From positions 1 to 64,000 of the forward strand of contig CAWELJ010000005.1 of NCBI GenBank assembly GCA_963809825.1: 64,000 bases of DNA, given 5' to 3'. The stretch comes from Bog-473 sp963809825. Its GTDB lineage: Bacteria; Actinomycetota; Acidimicrobiia; Acidimicrobiales; RAAP-2. The notes under the pieces were generated by a model that saw nothing but the letters and a program-made list of their open reading frames with translations, ran no database searches and was not told the DNA's origin. Numbering within the stretch: the first letter of the stretch is position 1; the number at the start of each line of letters is the position of its first letter. Positions 37,146 through 45,973 of the stretch are shown here, piece after piece. The translations under genes and the position numbers were made by a program.

Positions 37146-37613
37146 GTGACGCGATGCGCTCGGCCCCTCGCGCTCGCACTCCTTTGTGCCGCCCTGACCA
37201 TCCTGCTGCCGTGGACAATGACGGGAGCGTGGGCGGCCGGTAACTGGGTCGTCCACCAGGCGACGGGCAGCAAGGGGGAGTCCCACGCACAGGCCCTTCC
37301 CTCCGCGCCGACGGGGGTCAGCGACAGCTGTCCCGCCCCCGTGACGTCGAAGACGATCAAGGTCACCTGGACGGCCGTCACCCACGCGACCAGCTACACG
37401 GTGTACGACTCGACCACGTCGGCGACCGGGACGTACGCCCAGATCGCAACCGGCGTGGCGACCAACTCGTGGACGAGCGGCACGCTGACCTCCGGCACCC
37501 ACTACTGGTTCGAGGTCACGGTGACCATCGGGAGCAACTGGGCCAGCGTGAAGTCGAGCGCGACCGTCCAGAGCACGATCAACGCCCTCATCCCTTTCTG
37601 CACCCAGCCGTAG
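37146..37613 (+). CDS. Secreted fibronectin type III-like protein
   Basis: A 155-residue protein from GTG 37146 with a signal peptide (ALALLCAALTILLPWTMTGA). It is followed by GNWVVHQATGSKGESHAQAL, which repeats the motif of the preceding gene, then a single FN3-like domain: KTIKVTWTAVTHATSYTVYD and SGTHYWFEVTVTIG. It lies 54 bases after the first gene with GGAGGGAG upstream, so the pair is probably one operon encoding two exported surface proteins. Confidence 0.65.
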   Translation: MTRCARPLALALLCAALTILLPWTMTGAWAAGNWVVHQATGSKGESHAQALPSAPTGVSDSCPAPVTSKTIKVTWTAVTHATSYTVYDSTTSATGTYAQIATGVATNSWTSGTLTSGTHYWFEVTVTIGSNWASVKSSATVQSTINALIPFCTQP

Positions 37614-37715
37614 GGGCCCGGCGGCGGTACGCACCGCCGCATGGCGGTGGACGAGGACCCGTGGTGGCATCATTCCGGGCGATCACCCCGTCGCCGAGCA
37701 AAGGATGTGCCGTTC

Positions 37716-38807
37716 ATGAGCTTTCGCGTGATCCAGTGGGCCACCGGGGGAGTGGGCCGGGCCGCCATGGAGGGCGTGCTGCAGCATCCCGAGCTGGAGC
37801 TGGCCGGGGCCTGGGTCCACAGCCCGGCCAAGGAGGGGGCCGACCTCGGCGCGTTGCTCGGCCGCGACGACCTCGGGGTGACCGCGACCACCGACGTCGA
37901 CGCCCTGCTGGCCACCGAGGCCGACTGCGTCCTCTACAGCCCGATCTTCGCCGACCCGGCGGTGGTGGCCGCCATCCTGGAATCGGGCAAGAACGTGGTC
38001 ACCCCGCTCGGCTGGTTCTACCCGCCCCCCGAGGAGCGGGAGAAGTTCGACACCATCGCCCAGGCCGCCGGCGTGACCCTGCACGGCACCGGGATCAACC
38101 CCGGGGGCATCACGGAGCGGTTCCCCCTCATGATCTCGGCCCTGTCGGGCTCCATCACCCACGTGCGGGCCGAGGAGTTCTCCGACATCCGCACCTACGG
38201 CGCGCCGGACGTGGTGCGCGACTGGATGCTGTTCGGCAAGACCCCCGAGGAGGCCCGCGCCAGCGTCATGATCGACGCCCTCGGGGGTGGCTTCCGCCAG
38301 TCGCTCTTCATGGTCGCCGACGAGCTGGGTTTCGACGTCGACCCCCAGCTCCGGACCACCCACGAGATGGCCGTCGCCACCGCACCCATCGACTCGCCCA
38401 TCGGGCCGATCGAGCCGGGGACCGTGGCGGCCCAGCGGTTCACGTGGGAAGCCGTCGTCGACGGCGCCCCGGTGGTGACGGCCACGGTCAACTGGCTGAT
38501 GGGGGAGGAGCACCTGCGTCCGACCTGGACCTTCGGTCCTGAAGGCGAGCGCTTCGAGGTCGAGGTCACCGGCGATCCGGGCTGCCTGACGACGTTCAAG
38601 AAGCTGCATCCCGAGACCGTGGCGGCCGGCCTGGCGCGCAACCCGGGCATCGTCGCCACCGCGATGCACTGCGTCAATGCCATCCCCTACGTCTGCCGGG
38701 CGGAGCCCGGCCTGCTGACCTACCTCGAGATGCCCCTGGTGGCCGGCCGCGCCGCGCCGGGCTTGCACCGCGACCGGCGGGCCACCTCGCCGGCCCGACC
38801 GGCATGA
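37716..38807 (+). CDS. DapB-like NAD(P)-dependent dehydrogenase/reductase
   Basis: A 363-residue protein from ATG 37716 (MSFRVIQWATGGVGRAAMEG), where WATGGVGR is the dinucleotide-binding loop. The later sequence YSPIFADPAVVAAILESGKN and HGTGINPGGITERFPLMISA fits the dihydrodipicolinate reductase-like family found in actinobacterial catabolic clusters (including 2,4-diaminopentanoate dehydrogenase-like enzymes). The stop overlaps the next gene (ATGA), so it works with an SDR. The substrate is unknown. Confidence 0.78.
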   Translation: MSFRVIQWATGGVGRAAMEGVLQHPELELAGAWVHSPAKEGADLGALLGRDDLGVTATTDVDALLATEADCVLYSPIFADPAVVAAILESGKNVVTPLGWFYPPPEEREKFDTIAQAAGVTLHGTGINPGGITERFPLMISALSGSITHVRAEEFSDIRTYGAPDVVRDWMLFGKTPEEARASVMIDALGGGFRQSLFMVADELGFDVDPQLRTTHEMAVATAPIDSPIGPIEPGTVAAQRFTWEAVVDGAPVVTATVNWLMGEEHLRPTWTFGPEGERFEVEVTGDPGCLTTFKKLHPETVAAGLARNPGIVATAMHCVNAIPYVCRAEPGLLTYLEMPLVAGRAAPGLHRDRRATSPARPA

Positions 38808-39604
38808 TCCTCGACCGCTTCTCCGTCGACGGCCGGGCGGCCATCGTCACCGGCGCCGGGCTGGGCATCGGGCGGGGCATCGCCATCGGGCTGGCCGAGG
38901 CCGGAGCGGACGTCGCCCTGGCGGCACGCACCGTGGCGGACCTCGAAGAGGTGGCCGGTCACATTCAGGACCTGGGCCGGCGGGCGCTCGTCGTGCCCAC
39001 CGACGTCACCGACGCGGCGGCCTGCGAGCGCCTCGTCGCCCGCACCGTCGAGGAGTTCGGCCGGCTCGACATCCTCGTCAACAACGCCGGCGGGGCGATG
39101 CCCCGTGCTGCCATGGAGACGAGCGAGGGCTTCATGGCGCGCACGTTCGCCTTCAACGTCACCGCCCCGCTGACGCTGACGAAGTTGGCGGCACGCGGCA
39201 TGGTGGACAGCGTCGGTCACGGCACGGTCGTCAACATCTCGTCGCGGTCGGCCAGCATGACCCAGACGATGTTCGTCGCCTACGGCGCCGCCAAGGCGGC
39301 GCTCGACCGGATGACGCGCAACATCGCACCCGAGCTCGCCCCGCGGGTGCGGGTCAACGCCATTGACGTAGGCGGCGTGGCCACCCGCTCACTCGACGTC
39401 GTGCTCACCGACGACGCGCTGCGGCGGCAGTTCGTCGACAACACACCGATGCGCCGGCCGGGCGAGCCCGAGGACATCGCCTGCGCCGTCCTCTACCTCG
39501 TCTCCGAAGCGTCCTCGTGGGTCACGGGCAAGGTGTTCGAGATCGACGGGGGCACCGAGGCGCCGGCGATCGCGGTCCCGGCGCCGGACCTCGCCCCGAA
39601 CTAG
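38804..39604 (+). CDS. Short-chain dehydrogenase/reductase
   Basis: A 266-residue classical SDR: TGAGLGIG cofactor motif, NNAGG, catalytic Ser in VNISSRSAS and Y-x3-K in YGAAKAALD, with a C-terminal GKVFEIDGGTEAP. Its ATG at 38804 overlaps the stop of the DapB-like gene, indicating coupled translation. It is a likely oxidoreductase step in lipid, steroid or aromatic catabolism. Confidence 0.88.
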   Translation: MILDRFSVDGRAAIVTGAGLGIGRGIAIGLAEAGADVALAARTVADLEEVAGHIQDLGRRALVVPTDVTDAAACERLVARTVEEFGRLDILVNNAGGAMPRAAMETSEGFMARTFAFNVTAPLTLTKLAARGMVDSVGHGTVVNISSRSASMTQTMFVAYGAAKAALDRMTRNIAPELAPRVRVNAIDVGGVATRSLDVVLTDDALRRQFVDNTPMRRPGEPEDIACAVLYLVSEASSWVTGKVFEIDGGTEAPAIAVPAPDLAPN

Positions 39605-39862
39605 ACCGGACGTCACCGCCGACGAACGCGGCGACCCGGGCCGGGTCGGGCCGGGCGGGTCCGCCCGAACGCGTCGGTTGCGTGGCCGTTGGCGGACAGC
39701 GCGAGGTTCCCTGGCATCGGGGTTATCGGTCCGTGACCGGCGGACGAATTCTCACGCGGTGAGGTACAGCCTCCCGCCCGCCTGGGTATGCGTGCCCACG
39801 CGCGGCGGTTCGACGTGGGCCCGCCGCGTCCTCGTGACCACCACGACCCCGAAGGAGACCCC

Positions 39863-41596
39863 TTGAGACGTCAGTTGCATCGGAAGGCAGCCGTGATCGG
39901 CTCCGTGGTGCTCGGCACCATCGCCCCGACCGCCGGACTCGTCGGATCTGCCGGTGCCGATCCCGGCGGCCCCGGCAGGCACGTGCTGCTGATCAGCATC
40001 GACGGGCTGCATGCCTCGGATCTGGCCGCGTGCGAAGCCAAGGGGGAGTGCCCGAACCTGGCCCTGCTGGCCGGGCACGGCACCACCTACGCCAACGTGT
40101 ACGCGTCCGAGCCGTCGGACTCTGCCCCTGGGTTGATGGCCCTGGCCACGGGGGCTGACCCCAAGCTGACCGGCGTGTACTACGACACCAGTTGGGACCG
40201 GACCATGTACGCCCCGGCGGCCCAGACGGCCGGCGGCACGCAGGACTGCTCCGGCACGCCCGGTGCGTTGACGGAGTTCGCGGAGAATGTCGACGCCAAG
40301 GCCCCGACGTTCAGCAACCCCAACGGAACCCGGCCGATCATGGGTGCCACCCTCGACCCGACGCAGTTCCCCTCTGCGATGCAGCACGGGAAGTGCCAGC
40401 CGGTCGCACCGAACGACTTCCTGCGCACCAACTCCGTCTTCGGCGTCGCCCATCAGGCGGGCCTGTGGACGGCCTGGGCCGACAAGCACCCCGTCTACAA
40501 CGCGGAGGTGGCCGGTCACGGGACGCCGAACTCCGTCGATGATCCCTTCAACACCGAGATCAACGCCGACCTCGTCCCTCCGTCGCTCGTCGACACCCGG
40601 GGCAACACGGTGACGTTCCCGATACCCAATCCGGACGGGACGGGGCCGTACTTCATCACCGACTCGGTCGGCAACACCGAGGCCTACGACCAGATCAAGG
40701 TCGACGCCATGTTGAACGAGATCGACGGGTGGAACTCCGGGCACACGCAGCACGCGCCCGTCCCCGCCATCTTCGGCATGAACTTCCAGACGGTGAGCGT
40801 GGCCCAGAAACTGGTGGACCCGGTCCTGTCCTGCACCCGCAACACGGGTGGCGGGTGCGACCCGAGCTACGTCCCGGGCGGCTACGAGCCGGGCAGCACC
40901 TCGACGGCGCCGCTGTTCACGCCGCAGCTGAGCGGCGCCATCGGCTCGGTCGACCGGGCCATCGGGTCGATGGTCAAGGAGCTCCGGACCCAGGGTGTCC
41001 TGGGCTCGACCACGATCATCGTCACCGCCAAGCACGGCCAGTCGCCGATCGACCCCGCCAAGCTGGCGAAGATCGGCAGCACCGAGACGACCGTCTTGAC
41101 TAACGCCGGCGTCACGCCCGCGCAGGTCACCGATGACGACATCTCTCTGGTGTGGCTGCAGAACCAGAGCCAGACCGCCCAGGCCGTCCAGGCGCTCGAC
41201 GCCGACAAGGCGGGTCCCGACACCGCCCACATCGACTCCGTCCTGTCGGGTCAGGCCCTGGCGCAGCAGTTCAACAGCCCGCTCCGAGACCCTCGCACCC
41301 CCGACCTCATCATCGAGCCCGTCCCGGGGACGATCTACTCCACCAGCAAGGCCAAGGTGGCCGAGCACGGCGGGTTCTCCGAGGACGACACCCACGTCGC
41401 CCTGCTGGTGGTGAACGGGGCGGGCATGGCCCAGCGCCGGGGCGACGACGGTGGAGGCTGGCGTGACGGATCCACCGTGACGCAGCCGGTCCGCACGTAC
41501 CAGGTGGCGCCGACCATCCTGGCGCTGCTCGGTCTGAACCCCGACAAGCTGGACGCGGTCCGCGACGAAGGCGTGCAGGTCCTCCCGGGCCACTGA
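39863..41596 (+). CDS. Secreted type I phosphodiesterase/nucleotide pyrophosphatase-like enzyme
   Basis: The start is TTG 39863 with GAAGGAGACC just upstream; the longer frame from 39788 is not protein-like. The 577-residue product has a signal peptide (AVIGSVVLGTIAPTAGLVGS). The alkaline-phosphatase-superfamily core shows metal Asp in LLISIDGLHASDL, a candidate nucleophile region in EPSDSAPGLMALATG, metal ligands in IIVTAKHGQSPIDP, and histidine in KVAEHGGFSEDD. It probably hydrolyses phosphodiesters or phosphonate-like esters outside the membrane. Confidence 0.82.
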   Translation: MRRQLHRKAAVIGSVVLGTIAPTAGLVGSAGADPGGPGRHVLLISIDGLHASDLAACEAKGECPNLALLAGHGTTYANVYASEPSDSAPGLMALATGADPKLTGVYYDTSWDRTMYAPAAQTAGGTQDCSGTPGALTEFAENVDAKAPTFSNPNGTRPIMGATLDPTQFPSAMQHGKCQPVAPNDFLRTNSVFGVAHQAGLWTAWADKHPVYNAEVAGHGTPNSVDDPFNTEINADLVPPSLVDTRGNTVTFPIPNPDGTGPYFITDSVGNTEAYDQIKVDAMLNEIDGWNSGHTQHAPVPAIFGMNFQTVSVAQKLVDPVLSCTRNTGGGCDPSYVPGGYEPGSTSTAPLFTPQLSGAIGSVDRAIGSMVKELRTQGVLGSTTIIVTAKHGQSPIDPAKLAKIGSTETTVLTNAGVTPAQVTDDDISLVWLQNQSQTAQAVQALDADKAGPDTAHIDSVLSGQALAQQFNSPLRDPRTPDLIIEPVPGTIYSTSKAKVAEHGGFSEDDTHVALLVVNGAGMAQRRGDDGGGWRDGSTVTQPVRTYQVAPTILALLGLNPDKLDAVRDEGVQVLPGH

Positions 41597-41602
41597 GGCA
41601 CG

Positions 41603-41639
41603 CCGTCCGGCCGGGGGCGCACCTCCCCCGGCCGGACGG
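41603..41639 (+). terminator. Terminator hairpin, 15-bp perfect stem
   Basis: ccgtccggccggggg at 41603-41617 pairs with 41625-41639 across a cgcacct loop, six bases after the phosphodiesterase stop. Confidence 0.75.
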
Positions 41640-41751
41640 GCCCCCGCATCGGCGCCCGCCACGGCCCGGAGCGGATCTCGCCGCTCCGATTCGAGCACCC
41701 GTACAGTTCCCCTGGACCACACGCGGTTCGACCCGGGGACAGGAGGGCGCG

Positions 41752-42522
41752 ATGCAGACACCCGAGGAGCTGTTCGATCTCCGGGGCAAGGTCGCCCTCG
41801 TCACGGGCGGCAGCCGTGGCATCGGGCGGGCCGTGGCCGAGGGCTTGGCCTCGGCGGGAGCCGAGGTCGTGATCGCCAGCCGGAAGTTGGGCAATTGCGA
41901 GGCGGCCGCCCGTGAGATCGAGTCGGCGACCGGCCGGCGGGTGGTCCCCTTCGAGTGCCATGTCGGCCGCTGGCAGGACTGCGACCGGCTGGTCGAGAGC
42001 GTCTACCGCGAGCTGGGGCGCTGCGACGTGCTCGTGAACAACGCGGGGATGTCTCCGGCCTACGACAGCCTGGTGTCGGTCAGCGAAGACCTCTACGACA
42101 AGGTCCACGCCGTCAACGCCAAGGGGCCGTTCCGTTTGAGCGTGCTCATCGGGGACCGCATGGCACAAGGAGACGGCGGGTCGATCATCAACGTGTCGTC
42201 GGTCGGCTCGTGGCGCCCAACCGCCACCGACCTGCCCTACGCCATGGCCAAGGCGGCCCTCAACGCGCTGACACTCGGGCTCGCCGGTGCATGGGCACCC
42301 AAGGTCCGCGCCAACCTGGTGCTGCCCAGCGCCTGTGACACGGACCTCACGGCGAACTGGCCGCCGGAGACCAAGTCACGCATCGCGGGGATGAATCCGA
42401 TGCGGCGCCTGGGCACGCCCGAGGACCTGGCCGGTGCCTGCGTCTTTCTGGCCAGTGACGCCGCCGGCTACGTCAACGGTGCGCAGCTGGCCGTCGACGG
42501 GGGGCTCTACCGCACGCTGTGA
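41752..42522 (+). CDS. Short-chain dehydrogenase/reductase
   Basis: A 256-residue classical SDR from ATG 41752 with GGAGGG upstream. It shows TGGSRGIGR, NNAGMS, the Ser in VSSVGSWRPT, YAMAKAALNAL (Y-x3-K) and a C-terminal VDGGLYRTL. It is convergent with the Rieske oxygenase gene and may act in the same catabolic block. Confidence 0.88.
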   Translation: MQTPEELFDLRGKVALVTGGSRGIGRAVAEGLASAGAEVVIASRKLGNCEAAAREIESATGRRVVPFECHVGRWQDCDRLVESVYRELGRCDVLVNNAGMSPAYDSLVSVSEDLYDKVHAVNAKGPFRLSVLIGDRMAQGDGGSIINVSSVGSWRPTATDLPYAMAKAALNALTLGLAGAWAPKVRANLVLPSACDTDLTANWPPETKSRIAGMNPMRRLGTPEDLAGACVFLASDAAGYVNGAQLAVDGGLYRTL

Positions 42523-42550
42523 GACGGGTGGGCGGTGTGGGGTGGGCGAG

Positions 42551-43852
42551 TCAGGCCTTGGTCAGGTAGCGGTCGATCACGCGGTGCATGTGCAGGACGT
42601 TGGCCTCCTGGCGACGGTTGAGCCTGAGGGCGGGTCCCCCGCGTGACTTCATCCCGACCTGTACGTGCTCCATGTTGGCGTAGTCCTGATTGGTGATCTC
42701 GCCCCAGTCGCGCTCGGTCCAGTCCGCGAAGAAGCGGCGCTCGGCCTTCTTGGGTGGCTCGCCTTCCTGGGGCCACTGCAGGAACCACGTGTCCTTGATG
42801 CAGCTGTCGGGATCCGTGCCGTTGGGCCGCACCCGGAAGAGGATGGCGATCCCCGGGTAGATGGGCCCGACCATGTTGGGAAAGAAGAACACGTCGTCCG
42901 CACTGGTCAGCTGGTCGTCGCCGAACTCCTCGACGCGTACGCCACGCGCCTCCAGCAGGTCGCGCCGACCCGCCTGATAGCGGCTCAACATGGTCTCGCC
43001 TTCGCGTGGGGTGGCCCGGATGTCGTCGACCAGGGCCTGCTCGTCCCGGTAGAAGAGGCCGCCGAGACCCCGGATGAAATTCTCGAGGATCTCACCCTCG
43101 TCGTACTCGCCCTCGGCCAGCCCCAGCCGCGGGCTCGGCCGCAGCTGACGCCGCGCGTTCGGCAACCGGCCGTAGTGGGCGTGGAGACCGAGCGATTCGT
43201 ATTCGAGGCTGACGTCATCGGTCCAGGGCAGGAGCTGTGGGTGCGTCCCCTGGACGTGATAGCCCTCGTTGAACGCGTCGACCGCGACCTTCCAGTTCGC
43301 CGGCAGCACCGTCGACAGGTAGGTCCGGAGTCGGAGACGGTCCAGGTGATAGGGCGCCAGCAGAGACGTCAGCGGGTCGAGGTACTCGGCCAGGGGAGGT
43401 GTGGAACGGTCGAGGCAGACCCAGACGAAACCGCCCCACCGCTCGACCCGTACCGTTCGCAACCCGGCATCGGGAGGTATCGGATCGAATTCGTCCTGGT
43501 CGACGACCTCGACCAGCTTTCCGTCGAGGTCGTAGCGCCAGGCATGGTAGCGACACCGGATGCAGTCCTCGGGGAAGCGGCCGTTCCCGTCGGCGAGGCG
43601 GGTGCCGCGGTGCAGGCAGGTGTTGTGGAAGGCGCGGACGGTCTCCGGATCCGACCGGACGACCAGAATCGACTGGTCGCCGATGAGGTACTCGCAGAAT
43701 TCGCCGACCTCGACGATCTCCTCCTCGCGACAGGCCACCTGCCAGACGCGAGACCAGAGGCGCTCGAACTCCAGCCCGGCGAACTCGGGGCTGGTGTACC
43801 GCTCTCTCGGGACGGTGTTGTCCTCACCGATCAGCACACTCTTGAGATCCAT
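42551..43852 (-). CDS. Rieske non-heme iron oxygenase, alpha subunit
   Basis: The start is ATG 43852 behind AAGGAG. The 433-residue protein has a Rieske [2Fe-2S] centre at C79-L-H81 and C100-x2-H103 (CRYHAWRYD). A catalytic domain carries the mononuclear iron ligands in DAFNEGYHVQGTHP. Such proteins hydroxylate aromatic rings or steroids with a separate reductase, which is not adjacent here. It is divergent by 201 bases from an acyl-CoA ligase gene, suggesting shared control. Confidence 0.9.
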   Translation of the reverse strand: MDLKSVLIGEDNTVPRERYTSPEFAGLEFERLWSRVWQVACREEEIVEVGEFCEYLIGDQSILVVRSDPETVRAFHNTCLHRGTRLADGNGRFPEDCIRCRYHAWRYDLDGKLVEVVDQDEFDPIPPDAGLRTVRVERWGGFVWVCLDRSTPPLAEYLDPLTSLLAPYHLDRLRLRTYLSTVLPANWKVAVDAFNEGYHVQGTHPQLLPWTDDVSLEYESLGLHAHYGRLPNARRQLRPSPRLGLAEGEYDEGEILENFIRGLGGLFYRDEQALVDDIRATPREGETMLSRYQAGRRDLLEARGVRVEEFGDDQLTSADDVFFFPNMVGPIYPGIAILFRVRPNGTDPDSCIKDTWFLQWPQEGEPPKKAERRFFADWTERDWGEITNQDYANMEHVQVGMKSRGGPALRLNRRQEANVLHMHRVIDRYLTKA

Positions 43853-44053
43853 GTCGTCGATCTCCTTCACACCACGAGTCCGAACCGACGGGCGATCGGC
43901 GCGGTCGCGCCATGCTAGGGCGAGCGGCCACGGAACGGGATGGCCCGTCGCCGGTGGGCGAGCGGGGGCGCCCCCTATACTTCGGCTCCCGCCGGGGATC
44001 GCGAGTTCGCCTCCGGCGCGACCGTGGGGAGAGCGTGACGTGAGTGGTCCGAC

Positions 44054-45913
44054 GTGGTGATCGGTGGCCACACGGGGGGGGACAGGGCGGTGGCGGAGGA
44101 CGCCGAGGACGCCGCTCGCACACACGTGGCACCCCGCGCGCCGCTGGCTGGGCTCGCTCCACCGCTGGCCGAGGTGCCGCTCCCAGCTGCGAACGCGGCG
44201 GCGCTCCTGCGTCGCAACGGCACGGATCCCGAGTATGCCGACCGTCCTGCCCTGCGCTTCGGCGACCGCCAGTGGACACACGGGGAGCTCCTGGCCGAGG
44301 CGGAGCGCTTTGCCGCGCTGTTCCGCGCCCGGCTCGACCCGGGCCGACCCCCCCATGTCGGCCTCCTGATGGACAACACGCCCGACTACGTCTTTGCCCT
44401 CTGCGGTGCGGGCCTGACCGGTGCCGCGGTGGCAGGTTTGAACGACACCCGGCGCGGCGAGCATCTCGGCCGTGACATCGCGCACACCGACGTCCAATTC
44501 GTCATCACCGAGCCTCGGCACGAGGAGCAGCTGCGGACGGGCACCGAGGGAGTGGCGCTCCCCGGTGGGATCCTCGTCTCGGACCGTTTCACCGACGGGG
44601 ACGACCCGCCGGCCACGGGTGAGGCCCTCGAGCAGGCGTTGCAGGCTGCCTGGGCCGACCACGAGGCGGAAGGTCAGGGCCGGGGCGCACCGGCCGACCC
44701 CGACGTCGACGCCCTGTGGGCGCTGCTCTTCACCTCCGGGACGTCGGCCGCGCCCAAAGCGGTGCGCTGCACGCAGCGTCGACTGCTCACCACGGGCAAC
44801 CGGATGGCCATGATGCTCGAGCTCGGACCGGAGGACGTCGGCTACGCGTCCATGCCCCTCTTCCACACCAACTCCTTGATGTCGGGCCTTGCTCCGGCGT
44901 TGGTGTCCGGTGCCTCGCTCTCCTTGGCCCGTCGCTTCAGCGCGTCACGGTTCCTTCCCGACGTGCGGCACTACGGTGCCACCTGGTTCAACTACACCGG
45001 AAAGCTGCTGACGTACCTGTTGGCCACTCCGGCGCAGGCGGACGACGCCGACAACCCCCTGCGCGTCGCCTTCGGCAACGAGGGATCGCCGCACGTCGTC
45101 GAGGCTGCCGCGGAACGTTTCGACGTGCGGATCATCGACGTCTTCGGCTCGACGGAAGGCGCCATCGCGCTGGACCGGACCGGGAACCGTCCCCGGGGAT
45201 CAATCGGTCGTCTGCGGCAGGGAATTCTGGTCGTCGACGAGGACGGAAACGAGGCACCGCGCGCGGAGTTCGACGGCGTAGGCCGTCTCGTCAATGCGGA
45301 TCGTTGCGTCGGCGAGCTGGTGAACACGCTCGGCGTCGGGCCGTTCGAGGGCTACTACCGCAACGACGAAGCCATGCACCAGACGACCCGACGAGGCTGG
45401 TACTGGAGCGGGGACCTCGGCTACGTCGACGATGACGGCTGGGTGTACTTCGCCGGCCGGAGCTCGGACTGGTTGCGCGTGGACGGTGAGAACTTCACCG
45501 CGGCGCCGATCGAGGCCATCGTCGGGCGCCATCCCGACGTCATGTTGGTCTCGTCCTACGGGGTGCCCGCCCCGGACTCGGGCGACCAGGTCATGGTTGC
45601 CCTGGTGCTGCGCGACGGTGCAGAGTTCGATGGGATCGCCTTTGCCGCCTGGCTCGACGCGCAAGCCGATCTCAGCCCGAAGTGGCAGCCGCGGTTCGTC
45701 CGCATCAGCGAGGCGCTGCCCAGCACTCCGACCAACAAGATCCTGACCCGCACCCTGGTGCACGAGAAGTTCCGTTCCGACCGGGTGCGGGGCGATGCGG
45801 TGTACCGGCGCGCCCGCGGCGAGGCGGGATACCGCCCCTTCGGCGAGGAGGACGAGTCATCCTTGCGGGACGCCTTCGCCTCCCACGGCCGGCGCGCGGC
45901 ATGGGATCTCTGA
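44054..45913 (+). CDS. FadD17-like acyl-CoA synthetase
   Basis: A 619-residue member of the ANL superfamily: P-loop FTSGTSAAPKAVRCT, VFGSTEGAI, the hinge region SGDLGYVDDDGW and the C-terminal PTNKILTRTLV with catalytic Lys. The likely start is GTG 44054, though GTG 44091 is an alternative. Proteins of this type activate fatty or steroid side-chain acids as CoA thioesters. The Rieske oxygenase upstream in the opposite direction suggests a shared catabolic pathway. Confidence 0.85.
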   Translation: MVIGGHTGGDRAVAEDAEDAARTHVAPRAPLAGLAPPLAEVPLPAANAAALLRRNGTDPEYADRPALRFGDRQWTHGELLAEAERFAALFRARLDPGRPPHVGLLMDNTPDYVFALCGAGLTGAAVAGLNDTRRGEHLGRDIAHTDVQFVITEPRHEEQLRTGTEGVALPGGILVSDRFTDGDDPPATGEALEQALQAAWADHEAEGQGRGAPADPDVDALWALLFTSGTSAAPKAVRCTQRRLLTTGNRMAMMLELGPEDVGYASMPLFHTNSLMSGLAPALVSGASLSLARRFSASRFLPDVRHYGATWFNYTGKLLTYLLATPAQADDADNPLRVAFGNEGSPHVVEAAAERFDVRIIDVFGSTEGAIALDRTGNRPRGSIGRLRQGILVVDEDGNEAPRAEFDGVGRLVNADRCVGELVNTLGVGPFEGYYRNDEAMHQTTRRGWYWSGDLGYVDDDGWVYFAGRSSDWLRVDGENFTAAPIEAIVGRHPDVMLVSSYGVPAPDSGDQVMVALVLRDGAEFDGIAFAAWLDAQADLSPKWQPRFVRISEALPSTPTNKILTRTLVHEKFRSDRVRGDAVYRRARGEAGYRPFGEEDESSLRDAFASHGRRAAWDL

Positions 45914-45973
45914 ACGGACGAACATCGGTTCTCGACATGGCAGGCCCAGGGGCGATCGCCAACCCTCGAAGGA

